Positions 26,773-38,959 of a stretch of 64,000 bases of DNA are shown piece after piece. The position numbers and the translations under genes were made by a program. The stretch is from Neptunomonas qingdaonensis (GTDB taxonomy: Bacteria; Pseudomonadota; Gammaproteobacteria; Pseudomonadales; Balneatricaceae). Position 1 is the stretch's first letter. Every line of letters begins with the position of its first letter. The stretch covers positions 1-64,000 of the forward strand of contig NZ_FOOU01000010.1 of NCBI RefSeq assembly GCF_900113275.1. The letters run 5' to 3'. The notes below the pieces were generated by a model. That model searched no databases. It saw nothing but the letters and a program-made list of their open reading frames with translations, and was not told where the DNA came from.

Positions 26773-27834
26773 AACGGCGTTGGTTATGGCAGGTGGTACC
26801 GGTGGGCATGTGTTCCCGGCGCTGGCGACAGCGCACTGCTTGCAGCAAGAGGGTGTATCCATACATTGGATGGGCACACAAAAAGGCATTGAGTCCACGG
26901 TTGTCCCCAATGCAGGCATCGCGCTGCACACTATTGATGTACAGGGATTACGTGGTAAAGGGCGTCTGAGTTTGCTGTTAGCGCCCTTTAAATTGCTCAA
27001 AGCTATTTGGCAGGCCGTTAAGGTTGTGCGCGCTGTTAAACCTGATGTGGTGTTGGGTATGGGCGGCTTTGCTTCAGGCCCGGGTGCTGTTGCCGCTCGT
27101 TTGTTGGGTGTTCCTCTGGTGATCCATGAGCAGAATGCCGTCGCCGGTATGACTAACCGGATATCAGCCAAGTTGGCGCAACGTATTCTGGTGGCTTTTC
27201 CCGGTGCGTTTGGTTCAGCAGTAAAAGTAGAACAAACAGGCAACCCGGTACGCGGTGCGATCCTGGATCTGCCCGAACCGCAGCAGCGTTATGATCAACG
27301 CAGTGGGGCGATTAATTTGCTGATTGTTGGCGGAAGTCTCGGAGCCAAAGCAATTAATGAACTCGTCCCACAAGCGCTGGCGCAGATGGCTGTTGATGAG
27401 CGCCCGAATGTTTGGCATCAGGCGGGTAAACAAAATTTTGAAGCCACACAACAGGCCTATAGCAGACTCAATGTCAGTGCTCGTGTGGATGCGTTTATTG
27501 AACACATGGATGAAGCGTATGGCTGGGCCGATTTGGTTATCTGTCGTTCGGGTGCATTAACGGTGAGTGAGTTGGCCATTGCCGGTGTTCCTGCGTTGCT
27601 TATTCCTTTTCCTTTTGCTGTCGATGATCATCAGACGGGTAATGCCCGCTATCTTGAGCAAGCCGGTGCTGCATGGATTATCCAGCAGGCCGACCTGAAG
27701 GTAGATGATCTCGTCGAGATTTTACGTAATAAGACTGATCGTGGCTTACTAGCTGAAATGGCATTGAAGGCACGTAGTGTGGCTAAGCCGGATGCCAGCA
27801 AGCACGTAGCGAGAATCTGTCTGGAGAGTATGAA

Positions 27835-27838
<4 letters not shown>
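26759..27838 (+). CDS. murG: UDP-GlcNAc:lipid I N-acetylglucosaminyltransferase
   Basis: The 359-residue GT-B enzyme begins with [14 protein letters not shown], the first glycine-rich loop, and has [12 protein letters not shown] near residue 124 and [24 protein letters not shown] near residue 262. It converts lipid I into lipid II on the cytoplasmic face. GGGAGGG just before ATG 26759 is a strong ribosome binding site located within the ftsW tail. It ends with a four-base overlap with murC. Confidence 0.98.
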
Positions 27839-30224
<2,386 letters not shown>

Positions 30225-30225
30225 G

Positions 30226-31065
30226 ATGGCTGCCGGCCTTCAGAAGCTCAGGGTATTTGACCAGTCGGCACTGCCGCCTCTGGTGGCTGATGCTGCGCCT
30301 GAAAAAGGCTCTCAAGACGAGAGTGAAAAACAGAGCGAAAAAGAGACTGAAGGATACTGGCGCCCATTATTGATACTGACTGCTTTTTTGATTTTTTGTA
30401 GTTTGATGCTCAGCGCCTATTCGCAGACGGTGATGTGGTTAGATAAGCCGATTGCTGAAGTCAGAATTATTGGCGATACAAAATACCTTAATAAACGCGT
30501 ATTGGCAGAAAAGCTCGCGGCAGGTATCAATGCACCGTTAATGAATGTTGATATTGCGACCTTGCGTGAAACGATTTTGGACGACCCTTGGGTGCATGGC
30601 GCAAAAATCAAACGAGACTGGCCACCGGCTGTTGAAGTGACGATTGATGAGCAAATACCGGTAGCTCGCTGGGGCGGTAAAGGTTTGCTTAATCATCAGG
30701 GGGATATTTTCTGGCCTGAATCGACCCAAGGGTATTTGTCTTTACCTGTTTTAAATGGTCCAGCGACCCAGACGCAACAATTGATGGCGCAATATCATGA
30801 TTTGAGTCGGTTATTTCAAGGCGCTGATGTTAAAATGACAGGACTCTCAATGGAGGCAAGAGGCGCGTGGTCTCTTGTTCTGGATAACGGAATAGAAGTG
30901 ATCGTCGGGAGAGAGCAGTTGCGGGAAAGGTTACAGCGCTTTTTACATGTATATCAAAAAGAGTTAGCGCCACGTGCTGAGCAGATAGAGAAAGTAGATA
31001 TTCGGTATACCAATGGTGTTGCTGTGAAGTGGCGTAAGCATGAAGAACAGGTTAAGGCGGGTTAA
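30226..31065 (+). CDS. ftsQ: Cell division protein FtsQ
   Basis: The 279-residue bitopic protein has a cytoplasmic N-terminus of about 45 residues, a membrane helix at about 46-64, a POTRA domain (about 75-145; PIAEVRIIGDTKYLNKRVLAEKL) and the FtsQ beta domain. It recruits FtsL and FtsB to the septum. The cytoplasmic part contains three 12-bp repeat units (30319-30354) encoding ESEK, QSEK and ETEG. Confidence 0.94.
   Translation: MAAGLQKLRVFDQSALPPLVADAAPEKGSQDESEKQSEKETEGYWRPLLILTAFLIFCSLMLSAYSQTVMWLDKPIAEVRIIGDTKYLNKRVLAEKLAAGINAPLMNVDIATLRETILDDPWVHGAKIKRDWPPAVEVTIDEQIPVARWGGKGLLNHQGDIFWPESTQGYLSLPVLNGPATQTQQLMAQYHDLSRLFQGADVKMTGLSMEARGAWSLVLDNGIEVIVGREQLRERLQRFLHVYQKELAPRAEQIEKVDIRYTNGVAVKWRKHEEQVKAG
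30319..30354 (+). repeat. Three 12-bp units in the ftsQ N-terminal coding region
   Basis: GAGAGTGAAAAA, CAGAGCGAAAAA and GAGACTGAAGGA follow one another in frame, encoding ESEK-QSEK-ETEG at about residues 32-43, just before the membrane helix. The period is the same as in lpoA and ftsW, but the unit sequence is different. Confidence 0.75.
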
Positions 31066-31071
31066 GAAAGT

Positions 31072-32364
31072 ATGTCAGATGATAACATGATCGTCGCACT
31101 GGATATCGGCACCTCTAAAGTGGTGTGCCTGGTAGCCGAAGTTATGCCGGATGGCCATATCGAGGTTGTCGGTATTGGTTCGCATCCGTCGCGGGGTCTG
31201 AAGCGTGGGGTCGTGATCAATATAGAATCGACGGTCGGATCGATTCAGCGCGCCGTTGAAGAAGCTGAATTGATGGCCGGTTGCAAGATACACTCTGTCA
31301 CCGTTGGCATTGCGGGTAGCCATATCAGCAGTCTGAACTCACATGGCATTGTCGCTGTGCGTGATCGTGAAGTAATGGATCATGATCTGGAGCGCGTTAT
31401 CGATGCCGCCAGTGCGGTGGCCATTCCTGCTGATCAGAAAATTCTGCACATCCTGCCGCAGGAATATCTGATTGATAACCAGGAAGGCATTAAAGAACCG
31501 CTGGGCATGTCTGGTGTGCGTTTAGAGGCCAAAGTACATCTGGTGACGGGCGCGATTAATGCGATACAGAATATTGAAAAATGTGTGCGTCGTTGTGGGT
31601 TAGAAGTCGATGGTGTGGTGTTGGAGCAATTGGCCTCCAGCTACGCAGTACTGACCGATGATGAAAAAGATCTCGGTGTTTGCATGGTGGATATTGGTGG
31701 CGGCACCACCGACATTGCCATTTTCACCGGTGGCTCAATCCGCCATACTGGCGTGATTCCGATTGCCGGCGATCAGGTGACCAATGATATCGCCATGGCA
31801 TTACGCACGCCGACACAACATGCCGAGCAGCTCAAGATAAAATACGCCTGTGCATTGGCACAGTTGGCTAATGTAGACGAAACCATCAAGGTACCGAGTG
31901 TCGGTGATCGGCCACCGCGTGACCTGTCTCGTCAAGCACTGGCCGAAGTGGTTGAACCACGTTATGACGAATTATTGTCCATGGTGCAGGCGGAGTTACG
32001 CCGCAGTGGATTTGAAGATTTAGTGGCTGCCGGTATTGTGTTGACCGGCGGTACCGCGAAAATGGAAGGGGTGGTCGAACTGGCAGAAGAGATCTTCCAT
32101 ATGCCGGTACGCCTGGCGATGCCGCAGGGCGTGCGCGGAATGGACGACATTCTGCATAACCCGATTTTTGCGACCGGTATTGGTTTGCTGCATTACGCCA
32201 GTCAGGGCGGGCGGGCTGGCAGTGCCTCATCGGTACGTATGCCTTCTAAAGCAGAAGTGCTGGCGGGTGAGAAGCGCGCTACACCACCGATTGTTGCAAA
32301 ACCAGTCTACGAAGGCCCGGGGCTTGTTAGCCGGGTAAAAGATTGGTTTAAAGGAAATTTTTAA
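31072..32364 (+). CDS. ftsA: Cell division protein FtsA
   Basis: The 430-residue actin-like ATPase begins MIVALDIGTSKVVCLVAEV (phosphate 1 motif) and has MVDIGGGTTDIAIFTGGSIRHTG near residue 205 (phosphate 2) and GIVLTGGTAKMEGV near residue 323 (adenosine motif). The C-terminal amphipathic helix SRVKDWFKGNF tethers it to the membrane. It anchors FtsZ filaments. GTTAAGAAAG precedes the start; it lies six bases behind ftsQ. Confidence 0.98.
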   Translation: MSDDNMIVALDIGTSKVVCLVAEVMPDGHIEVVGIGSHPSRGLKRGVVINIESTVGSIQRAVEEAELMAGCKIHSVTVGIAGSHISSLNSHGIVAVRDREVMDHDLERVIDAASAVAIPADQKILHILPQEYLIDNQEGIKEPLGMSGVRLEAKVHLVTGAINAIQNIEKCVRRCGLEVDGVVLEQLASSYAVLTDDEKDLGVCMVDIGGGTTDIAIFTGGSIRHTGVIPIAGDQVTNDIAMALRTPTQHAEQLKIKYACALAQLANVDETIKVPSVGDRPPRDLSRQALAEVVEPRYDELLSMVQAELRRSGFEDLVAAGIVLTGGTAKMEGVVELAEEIFHMPVRLAMPQGVRGMDDILHNPIFATGIGLLHYASQGGRAGSASSVRMPSKAEVLAGEKRATPPIVAKPVYEGPGLVSRVKDWFKGNF

Positions 32365-32369
32365 TTTAT

Positions 32370-32406
32370 CCGATACTTCAAATGGTATCGGTATCGATCA
32401 GTATCG
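32370..32406 (+). other. Hairpin with alternative pairing partners between ftsA and ftsZ
   Basis: CCGATAC (32370-32376) pairs perfectly with GTATCGG (32385-32391) across an eight-base loop. The GTATCG half is repeated at 32391-32396 and 32401-32406, so the single upstream strand has three possible partners. There is no T run, so it is not a terminator. It sits upstream of the AGGAG binding site of ftsZ. Confidence 0.6.
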
Positions 32407-32448
32407 CCGGGTTGCAGTTAAAGGCGTGGAATCCGACAGGAGAATGAA

Positions 32449-33612
32449 ATGTTTGAACTATTAGACAGTGTTCCACAGAATGCAGTGATCAAAGTGATCG
32501 GTGTAGGCGGCGGCGGCGGTAATGCTGTCGAACATATGGTTAAAACTGATTTGGAGGGCGTTGATTTTTTGTGTGTCAACACAGATGCTCAAGCGCTTGC
32601 GAAGATGTCAGCCAAAGGCTTGCTTCAGCTCGGAGCCTCTACGACTAAAGGTTTGGGCGCAGGCGCAAATCCTGAAGTGGGGCGTCTGGCAGCAGAAGAG
32701 GATCGGGAGCATATCGCTGAGTTGCTCAAAGGTGCTGATATGGTCTTTATTACCGCTGGAATGGGTGGGGGCACGGGTACAGGTGCGGCACCTATTGTTG
32801 CAGAAGTGGCTAAAGAGATGGGTATTCTGACCGTTGCTGTTGTGACCAAGCCATTTCCGTTTGAAGGCCGTAAGCGTATGAAGCTTGCTGATGAAGGGAT
32901 TACGGAATTACGTGAAAACGTAGACTCACTGATCATTATACCAAATGAAAAGTTGATGAAAGTGCTGGGTCGTAACTGCAGTCTGATATCTGCATTTAAT
33001 GCCGCAAATGATGTGTTGCGCGGAGCCGTACAGGGCATCGCAGATTTGATCACTCGTCCGGGTATGATCAACGTCGACTTTGCAGACGTGCGAACCGTGA
33101 TGTCTAAAATGGGCATGGCGATGATGGGTACTGGAACAGCACGAGGAGAAGATCGTGCAACAGTGGCGGCTGAGGCAGCAATAAACAGTCCATTACTCGA
33201 AGATGTCGACCTGAAAGGGGCGAGTGGTATTCTGGTAAATATCACTGCGGGTCTGGATCTGAGCTTAGGAGAATTTACTGAAGTCGGACACATCGTTGAA
33301 GAATATGCTGCTGATGACGCGACCATCGTTGTGGGTACGGTAATCGATCCTGAAATGAAAGATGATATTAAAGTGACCGTCGTTGCTACCGGTTTTGACA
33401 AGCGTCTGGAAACCGTTGAGGCGGTAAAACCGACTCATCAGCGTAGCGAAAATAAGGCTAAGTTTAATCAAATAGAGCTGCCTTCGGTTTTACGTCGTCA
33501 GAAGCAGGAAGCACTGGTTGAGCCTGTGAAAAACTCGGAGCATAAGACGGATAAACAGCAAGATGTTGATATGTTGGATATACCCACATACCTTCGTCGA
33601 CAGGTTGATTAA
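32449..33612 (+). CDS. ftsZ: Cell division GTPase FtsZ
   Basis: The 387-residue tubulin homologue has [10 protein letters not shown] near residue 18, the tubulin signature [10 protein letters not shown] near residue 107 and the T7 loop [11 protein letters not shown] near residue 207. A linker of about 60 residues leads to the terminal peptide [11 protein letters not shown], which binds FtsA, ZipA and others. A second, similar peptide LPSVLRRQ lies in the linker about 36 residues upstream. ACAGGAG at 32437-32443 is the ribosome binding site. Confidence 0.99.
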   Translation: MFELLDSVPQNAVIKVIGVGGGGGNAVEHMVKTDLEGVDFLCVNTDAQALAKMSAKGLLQLGASTTKGLGAGANPEVGRLAAEEDREHIAELLKGADMVFITAGMGGGTGTGAAPIVAEVAKEMGILTVAVVTKPFPFEGRKRMKLADEGITELRENVDSLIIIPNEKLMKVLGRNCSLISAFNAANDVLRGAVQGIADLITRPGMINVDFADVRTVMSKMGMAMMGTGTARGEDRATVAAEAAINSPLLEDVDLKGASGILVNITAGLDLSLGEFTEVGHIVEEYAADDATIVVGTVIDPEMKDDIKVTVVATGFDKRLETVEAVKPTHQRSENKAKFNQIELPSVLRRQKQEALVEPVKNSEHKTDKQQDVDMLDIPTYLRRQVD

Positions 33613-33636
33613 GATCAGTCTTAGCGGTGGCATTGG

Positions 33637-33665
33637 TTGCCGATTTGGCGCTTTTTTGTTACTAT
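33637..33665 (+). promoter_or_regulatory. Candidate lpxC promoter
   Basis: TTGCCG (33637-33642) and TACTAT (33660-33665) are 17 bases apart in the 90-bp gap between ftsZ and lpxC. lpxC often has its own promoter in this position. The -10 is a two-mismatch match. Confidence 0.5.
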
Positions 33666-33702
33666 TTTGAGTTATTGAGACATTTTTCATATTGGCGGAC
33701 GC

Positions 33703-34617
33703 ATGATCAGACAAAGAACCCTGAAGAACAGTATTAAGGCTACCGGAATTGGTCTGCACACCGGCCAAAAAGTGTATTTAACGCTTAAACCGGCCTCTGT
33801 AAATACGGGTGTTGTTTTTCGCCGTACTGATGTTGAGCCTGTAGTTGATATTCCAGCGCGCACCGAAAATGTAGCAGATACAACATTATCTACCAACTTG
33901 AGTAAGGATGGTGTTCGTGTTGCTACGGTTGAGCATTTGCTATCTGCTTTGGCGGGATTAGGCATCGATAATGTTATTGTCGAGTTGAGCTCTGAAGAAG
34001 TACCGATTATGGATGGGAGTGCAGCGCCGTTTGTATTCCTGATTCAATCAGCGGGTATCGCTGAGCAGGAAGCTGCTAAGCAGTTTATCCGTATTAAAAA
34101 AGAGATCAAAGTTACTTCTGATGGCAAGTCAGCTACTTTTCGTCCTTTTGATGGCTTTAAAGTCGGCTTTAGCATTGAATTTGAGCACCCTGCTTTTGAA
34201 GGTCGTAACAAAGAAACCACATTGGACTTCTCAAGCACCTCTTTTGTGAAAGAAGTAAGCCGGGCGAGAACGTTTGGTTTCATGCGTGACTTTGAATACT
34301 TGCGTTCACAAAACCTTGCCTTAGGTGGCAGCTTGGAAAATGCGATTGTTGTTGATGACTACCGTATTCTGAATGACGATGGTTTGCGTTACGATGACGA
34401 ATTTGTGAAGCATAAAGTGTTGGATGCGGTAGGTGATCTGTATCTGCTGGGTAAAAGCTTAATTGGTGAGTTTATTGGTTATAAATCAGGCCATTCTCTG
34501 AACAATTTATTGCTGAATAAGTTGTTGGAAACAACGGATGCCTGGGAAATTGTTACGTTTGAAGATCAGGAGCAAAAAGCTCCGATCTCTTATCAGCAGC
34601 CGGTTCTGGCTGATTAA
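33703..34617 (+). CDS. lpxC: UDP-3-O-acyl-N-acetylglucosamine deacetylase
   Basis: The 304-residue zinc amidase starts [21 protein letters not shown] and carries [15 protein letters not shown] near residue 77 (zinc-binding HxxxD region) plus [14 protein letters not shown] near residue 237 (zinc ligands His and Asp). It catalyses the committed step of lipid A synthesis. It is the last dcw gene, closed by a strong terminator. Confidence 0.98.
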   Translation: MIRQRTLKNSIKATGIGLHTGQKVYLTLKPASVNTGVVFRRTDVEPVVDIPARTENVADTTLSTNLSKDGVRVATVEHLLSALAGLGIDNVIVELSSEEVPIMDGSAAPFVFLIQSAGIAEQEAAKQFIRIKKEIKVTSDGKSATFRPFDGFKVGFSIEFEHPAFEGRNKETTLDFSSTSFVKEVSRARTFGFMRDFEYLRSQNLALGGSLENAIVVDDYRILNDDGLRYDDEFVKHKVLDAVGDLYLLGKSLIGEFIGYKSGHSLNNLLLNKLLETTDAWEIVTFEDQEQKAPISYQQPVLAD

Positions 34618-34636
34618 ATTGTATGATTATTAGAAT

Positions 34637-34661
34637 GCCGGGCTTTAGCCCGGCTTTTTAA
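34637..34661 (+). terminator. Terminator after lpxC
   Basis: GCCGGGC (34637-34643), loop TTTA, GCCCGGC (34648-34654), followed by TTTTTA. It ends the dcw transcript. In the 170 bp from here to secA I see TATAAT at 34759-34764 but no suitable -35, and no SecM-like leader gene. Confidence 0.9.
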
Positions 34662-34828
34662 TATATAAAGAGAAACAGGTTACAACTTTATTAGTGCGGC
34701 GGTTGAAATTCTTAATATAGCCCTAATAAAACAGAGTATTGATTTTACTATTTACCTTTATAATCATACCTTAATAACAAAAGTGCAGACGCTTTCGCTT
34801 CTGGAACCTACGGAAAGATAATTTATAT

Positions 34829-37600
34829 ATGCTGACCTCATTGTTTAAAAAAGTCTTTGGTAATAAAAACGATCGAGAGTTAAAGCGTATGGGTAAGCTG
34901 GTTAAGCTGATCAATGCGTTTGAAGAAGAGATCGAAAAACTGTCAGATGCTGAAATAATAGCCAAAACAGAAGATTTCAAACAGCAAGTCGCTAATGGCA
35001 CTACCCTTGAAACGATTCTTCCTGAATCGTTTGCGTTAGTTCGTGAGGCATCTAAACGCTCCATGGGTTTGCGTCACTTTGATGTGCAGTTAATCGGGGG
35101 TATTACGCTGCATGAAGGTAATGTCGCAGAGATGCGTACAGGTGAAGGTAAAACGCTGGTAGCGACCTTGGCTGTTTACCTGAATGCGCTGGAAGGCAAA
35201 GGGGTTCACCTGGTAACGGTAAACGATTATCTGGCAAGCCGCGATGCTGAATGGATGCGGCCCTTGTATGAAGCTTTGGGGTTAACGGTGGGTGTTGTTT
35301 TATCACGTCAGGACCCTGAAGTTAAACGTGCAGCGTATGCCGCAGATATTACCTATGGTACTAACAACGAATTTGGTTTTGATTATCTGCGTGACAACAT
35401 GGCATTCAGTCTCGCTGAGAAAGTACAAAGAGATTTTCATTACGCGGTGGTCGATGAAGTCGATTCGATTCTGATTGATGAAGCCCGAACACCTTTGATT
35501 ATTTCTGGCCCGGCTGAAGACAGCTCCGCTATGTACCAGAAAGTCAATCTCCTGATGCCTCACCTGACGCGCTTTGATGGCGAAATAGATCCCAAAGACA
35601 CTGAACAAAATATTCATGAGCACTTTGTTGTTGATGAGAAAAACCGTACTGTCGAGTTGACGGAGGCGGGTCATCAGGTCATTGAAGAGTTGTTGACTAA
35701 AGAAGGTATCCTGGCAGAAGGTGAGAGTTTATATGCGCCACATAACCTTAATCGCCTGCATCATGTATTAGCGGCCCTTCGTGCACATAATCTTTTTATT
35801 CGTGACAAAGATTACATTATCCAGGATGGCCAGGTCGTTATTGTCGATGAGCATACCGGGCGTATCATGCCAGGTCGTCGTTGGTCAGAAGGTTTGCATC
35901 AGGCTGTTGAAGCGAAAGAAGGCGTGCCTATTCAGTTGGAAAGTCAGACGCTGGCATCGACCACATTTCAGAACTACTTCCGTCTTTATCAGAAGTTATC
36001 CGGTATGACAGGAACAGCGGATACTGAAGCATTTGAGTTGCGTCAGACTTATGGTTTGGATGTATTGGTCATTCCAACGAACCAGCCGGTAGCGCGAATT
36101 GATTCAAACGACATTATCTTCCTCACTATGGAAGAAAAATATGACGCGATTATTAAAGAGATTCGCGACTGTCGTGAACGAGGTCAACCTGTACTGGTCG
36201 GTACCGCATCGGTAGAGTCTTCTGAACTGATCTCTAACTACCTTAATAAAGCCAATGTTGAGCACAATGTGCTGAACGCGAAAAACCATGAGCGTGAAGC
36301 GACAATCATTACTGAAGCCGGACGACCTGGCGCGGTGACCATCGCCACTAACATGGCCGGACGTGGAACGGATATTAAGCTCGGTGGTAATCTGGAAGCT
36401 GAACTGGAAGATCTGGTTAATCCGACAGAGGACGATCTCAAAGCCGCTAAGGAAGATTGGCAGGCTCGTCATGAAACAGTATTAGCAGCGGGTGGCTTGC
36501 ATATCATTGGTACTGAGCGTCATGAGTCTCGTCGTATCGATAATCAGTTACGTGGTCGTTCAGGTCGACAGGGTGACCCTGGTTCATCACGCTTCTTCTT
36601 ATCATTGGAAGATGATTTGATGCGTATCTTTGCTTCTGACCGTGTGCGTGGCTTTATGCAAGCGCTGGGTATGGAGAAAGGCGAAGCGATTGAGCATAAA
36701 ATGGTGTCCAACGCGATTGAAAAAGCTCAGCGTAAAGTGGAAGGGCGTAACTTTGATATCCGTAAGTCATTATTGGAATATGATGACGTGGCCAATGATC
36801 AGCGTACCGTTATTTACAATCAGCGTAATGAGCTGATGGCCGCTGATGATATTTCTGACACTATTGCCGCGGTACGCCAAGAGGTAATCGACAACTCTAT
36901 TAGTAACCATATACCTCCACAGAGTCTGGCTGAACAGTGGGATATTGCAGGATTAGAGCGTGCTTTAGAAGCGGAATTCTCTTTGGCTCTGCCGGTTCAG
37001 CAATGGCTTGATGAAGATAGTTCGCTTCATGAAGAAACGTTGCGGGAGAAAATTCAGGCGGAAATTACGGGAGCTTACGAGGTTAAAGCGACTATTGCTG
37101 GTGAGAAGAGTATCCGTTTATTTGAGAAGCAGGTTATGCTTCAGGTGCTTGATACGTTATGGAAAGAGCATCTGCAAACCATGGATCATTTGCGTCAGGG
37201 TATTCATTTACGGGGTTATGCACAAAAAAATCCTAAACAGGAATATAAGCGCGAGTCGTTTGCACTGTTTCAGGAACTGCTTGAAAATATTAAGCGCGAT
37301 GTTATTAAAATCCTTAGCCATGTTCAGGTGCAAATGCCTGAAGAGGTTGAGGCCGTTGAACAGCAACGTCGCGAGCAATTAGAACAACAGCAGATGAATT
37401 TTGAGCATCAAAGCAATACTAGCTTTGCCGATGAGGTAAATGAAGGTAAAGCCGCCGATGCAGATAGAAATCCAGATGACAGGGTCATGCCTCCGCAGGA
37501 AACATTCGTCAGAGACCAGCCCAAGGTTGGCAGAAATGAGCCGTGTCCGTGTGGTTCTGGTAAAAAATACAAGCAGTGTCACGGGCAATTAAATAAGTGA
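34829..37600 (+). CDS. secA: Preprotein translocase ATPase SecA
   Basis: The 923-residue motor has the Walker [14 protein letters not shown] near residue 102, [19 protein letters not shown] near residue 208 (Walker B, DEVD), and the helicase motif [26 protein letters not shown] near residue 573. The C-terminal zinc motif [14 protein letters not shown] binds SecB and lipids. It drives proteins through SecYEG. Unlike in enteric bacteria, no secM gene precedes it. Confidence 0.99.
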   Translation: MLTSLFKKVFGNKNDRELKRMGKLVKLINAFEEEIEKLSDAEIIAKTEDFKQQVANGTTLETILPESFALVREASKRSMGLRHFDVQLIGGITLHEGNVAEMRTGEGKTLVATLAVYLNALEGKGVHLVTVNDYLASRDAEWMRPLYEALGLTVGVVLSRQDPEVKRAAYAADITYGTNNEFGFDYLRDNMAFSLAEKVQRDFHYAVVDEVDSILIDEARTPLIISGPAEDSSAMYQKVNLLMPHLTRFDGEIDPKDTEQNIHEHFVVDEKNRTVELTEAGHQVIEELLTKEGILAEGESLYAPHNLNRLHHVLAALRAHNLFIRDKDYIIQDGQVVIVDEHTGRIMPGRRWSEGLHQAVEAKEGVPIQLESQTLASTTFQNYFRLYQKLSGMTGTADTEAFELRQTYGLDVLVIPTNQPVARIDSNDIIFLTMEEKYDAIIKEIRDCRERGQPVLVGTASVESSELISNYLNKANVEHNVLNAKNHEREATIITEAGRPGAVTIATNMAGRGTDIKLGGNLEAELEDLVNPTEDDLKAAKEDWQARHETVLAAGGLHIIGTERHESRRIDNQLRGRSGRQGDPGSSRFFLSLEDDLMRIFASDRVRGFMQALGMEKGEAIEHKMVSNAIEKAQRKVEGRNFDIRKSLLEYDDVANDQRTVIYNQRNELMAADDISDTIAAVRQEVIDNSISNHIPPQSLAEQWDIAGLERALEAEFSLALPVQQWLDEDSSLHEETLREKIQAEITGAYEVKATIAGEKSIRLFEKQVMLQVLDTLWKEHLQTMDHLRQGIHLRGYAQKNPKQEYKRESFALFQELLENIKRDVIKILSHVQVQMPEEVEAVEQQRREQLEQQQMNFEHQSNTSFADEVNEGKAADADRNPDDRVMPPQETFVRDQPKVGRNEPCPCGSGKKYKQCHGQLNK

Positions 37601-37625
37601 TCACTATTCATAACAGTTAATATTT

Positions 37626-37655
37626 GAAAGCAGCTTTGGCTGCTTTCTTTGTTTT
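37626..37655 (+). terminator. Terminator after secA
   Basis: GAAAGCAGC (37626-37634) pairs with GCTGCTTTC (37639-37647) across a TTTG loop and is followed by TTTGTTTTG. It leads directly into the 12-bp tandem repeat. Confidence 0.85.
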
Positions 37656-37687
37656 GTTAAGAGTTTTGTTAAGAGTTTTGTTAAGAG
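37652..37687 (+). repeat. Three perfect 12-bp tandem units in the argJ leader
   Basis: TTTTGTTAAGAG occurs three times without a mismatch, followed by a partial TTTCTTTGAGAGG copy that supplies the argJ ribosome binding site. The lack of divergence suggests a recent expansion, so the copy number may vary between strains. Confidence 0.9.
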
Positions 37688-37708
37688 TTTCTTTGAGAGG
37701 AAAATAAC

Positions 37709-38956
37709 ATGGCAGTAGGTCCGGCAACATTACCAATACTTCATCCTGTAAGCGGTGTGCGTTTGGGTATCGCTTCTGCTGGCATTAAAAAACCTGGCCG
37801 CAAGGATGTGGTTGTTATCGAAATCGCTAAGAAGGCAACACTCGCTGGCGTTTTTACCAAAAATGCATTTTGTGCAGCGCCGGTTATTGTTTCTAAAGCG
37901 CACTTACAGCAGGGAAAAAATCGTTACCTATTGATTAATACGGGTAACGCGAATGCAGGCACGGGCGAGAAAGGCATGAAGAATGCTTATGCTTGTTGTA
38001 AAGCGCTGGCCGAAGTCGCTACCACGGCTAATGCTGAGAGTACTGAGCTTAAGGTGAAGAAAGAAGACATCTTACCGTTCTCTACCGGTGTTATCGGTGA
38101 GCCGTTGCCTGTTGAAAAAATCGTTGCCGTTTTGCCTGATGCATTAGAGAGTCTGGATGAAAACCGCTGGGCAGAAGCGGCAGAAGGAATCATGACGACA
38201 GATACACGCCCTAAAGGGGCCTGTGTTCAGTTTGTTTATGAAGGTAAAACCATCACGGTAACCGGTATCTCCAAAGGCGCAGGCATGATTATGCCTAATA
38301 TGGCGACCATGCTGGGTTTTGTGGCAACAGATGCCGCTGTGAGTGCGGATCTGCTTCAGGCGCTGTTAACTGAAGCGGCAGATTTAACCTTCAATCGCAT
38401 TACCATTGATGGTGATACCTCGACGAATGATTCTTGTATGCTGATTGCGACTGGAAAGTCAGGCGCAGAGGTTACAAAAGAGAATGACACCCTATATCGC
38501 TTGTTCAAAGACGCTTTGCATCAGGTGATGCTGGAATTGTCATTGGCCATTGTTAAAGACGGTGAGGGCGCTACTAAGCTGGTAACCATTCGGGTCGAAC
38601 AGGCTGCATCACAGCAAGAAGCATTGGCAACTGCTTATACCGTCGCACATTCGCCGCTGGTGAAAACCGCACTGTTTGCCAGTGACCCGAACTGGGGGCG
38701 TATCCTGGCAGCAGTCGGAAGGGCTGGTATTGAAAACCTGCAGCTGGATAATTTGCAAATCTATCTTGATGAAGTGTGTATCGTTGAAAAGGGTGGGCGA
38801 GCTGATAGTTATACAGAAGAAGCCGGAAAAAAGGTCATGAGTCAGGAAAATATCCTGATTAAAATTGTACTAAATCGTGGCACGATCAACGAAACAGTAT
38901 GGACCACCGACCTCTCAACTGAGTACGTCACTATTAACGCAGACTACCGTAGTTAA
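37709..38956 (+). CDS. argJ: Bifunctional ornithine acetyltransferase / N-acetylglutamate synthase
   Basis: The 415-residue protein has the autoproteolytic site SKGAGMIMPNMATMLGF, with the nucleophile Thr200 that becomes the N-terminus of the beta chain. TNDSCMLIATGKSG near residue 235 and the late DPNWGRILAAVGRAG near residue 330 are conserved. It recycles the acetyl group in arginine synthesis. AGAGG precedes ATG 37709. Confidence 0.96.
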   Translation: MAVGPATLPILHPVSGVRLGIASAGIKKPGRKDVVVIEIAKKATLAGVFTKNAFCAAPVIVSKAHLQQGKNRYLLINTGNANAGTGEKGMKNAYACCKALAEVATTANAESTELKVKKEDILPFSTGVIGEPLPVEKIVAVLPDALESLDENRWAEAAEGIMTTDTRPKGACVQFVYEGKTITVTGISKGAGMIMPNMATMLGFVATDAAVSADLLQALLTEAADLTFNRITIDGDTSTNDSCMLIATGKSGAEVTKENDTLYRLFKDALHQVMLELSLAIVKDGEGATKLVTIRVEQAASQQEALATAYTVAHSPLVKTALFASDPNWGRILAAVGRAGIENLQLDNLQIYLDEVCIVEKGGRADSYTEEAGKKVMSQENILIKIVLNRGTINETVWTTDLSTEYVTINADYRS

Positions 38957-38959
38957 TAG

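Noticed and set aside
32370-32391. Hairpin before ftsZ as a terminator
   Set aside because: There is no T run, and ftsA-ftsZ are normally co-transcribed.
32625-33401. 258-codon open frame on the minus strand opposite ftsZ
   Set aside because: It mirrors a strongly biased ftsZ coding frame, is Ser/Pro/Thr-rich with no domain pattern, and has no ribosome binding site. It is a shadow frame.
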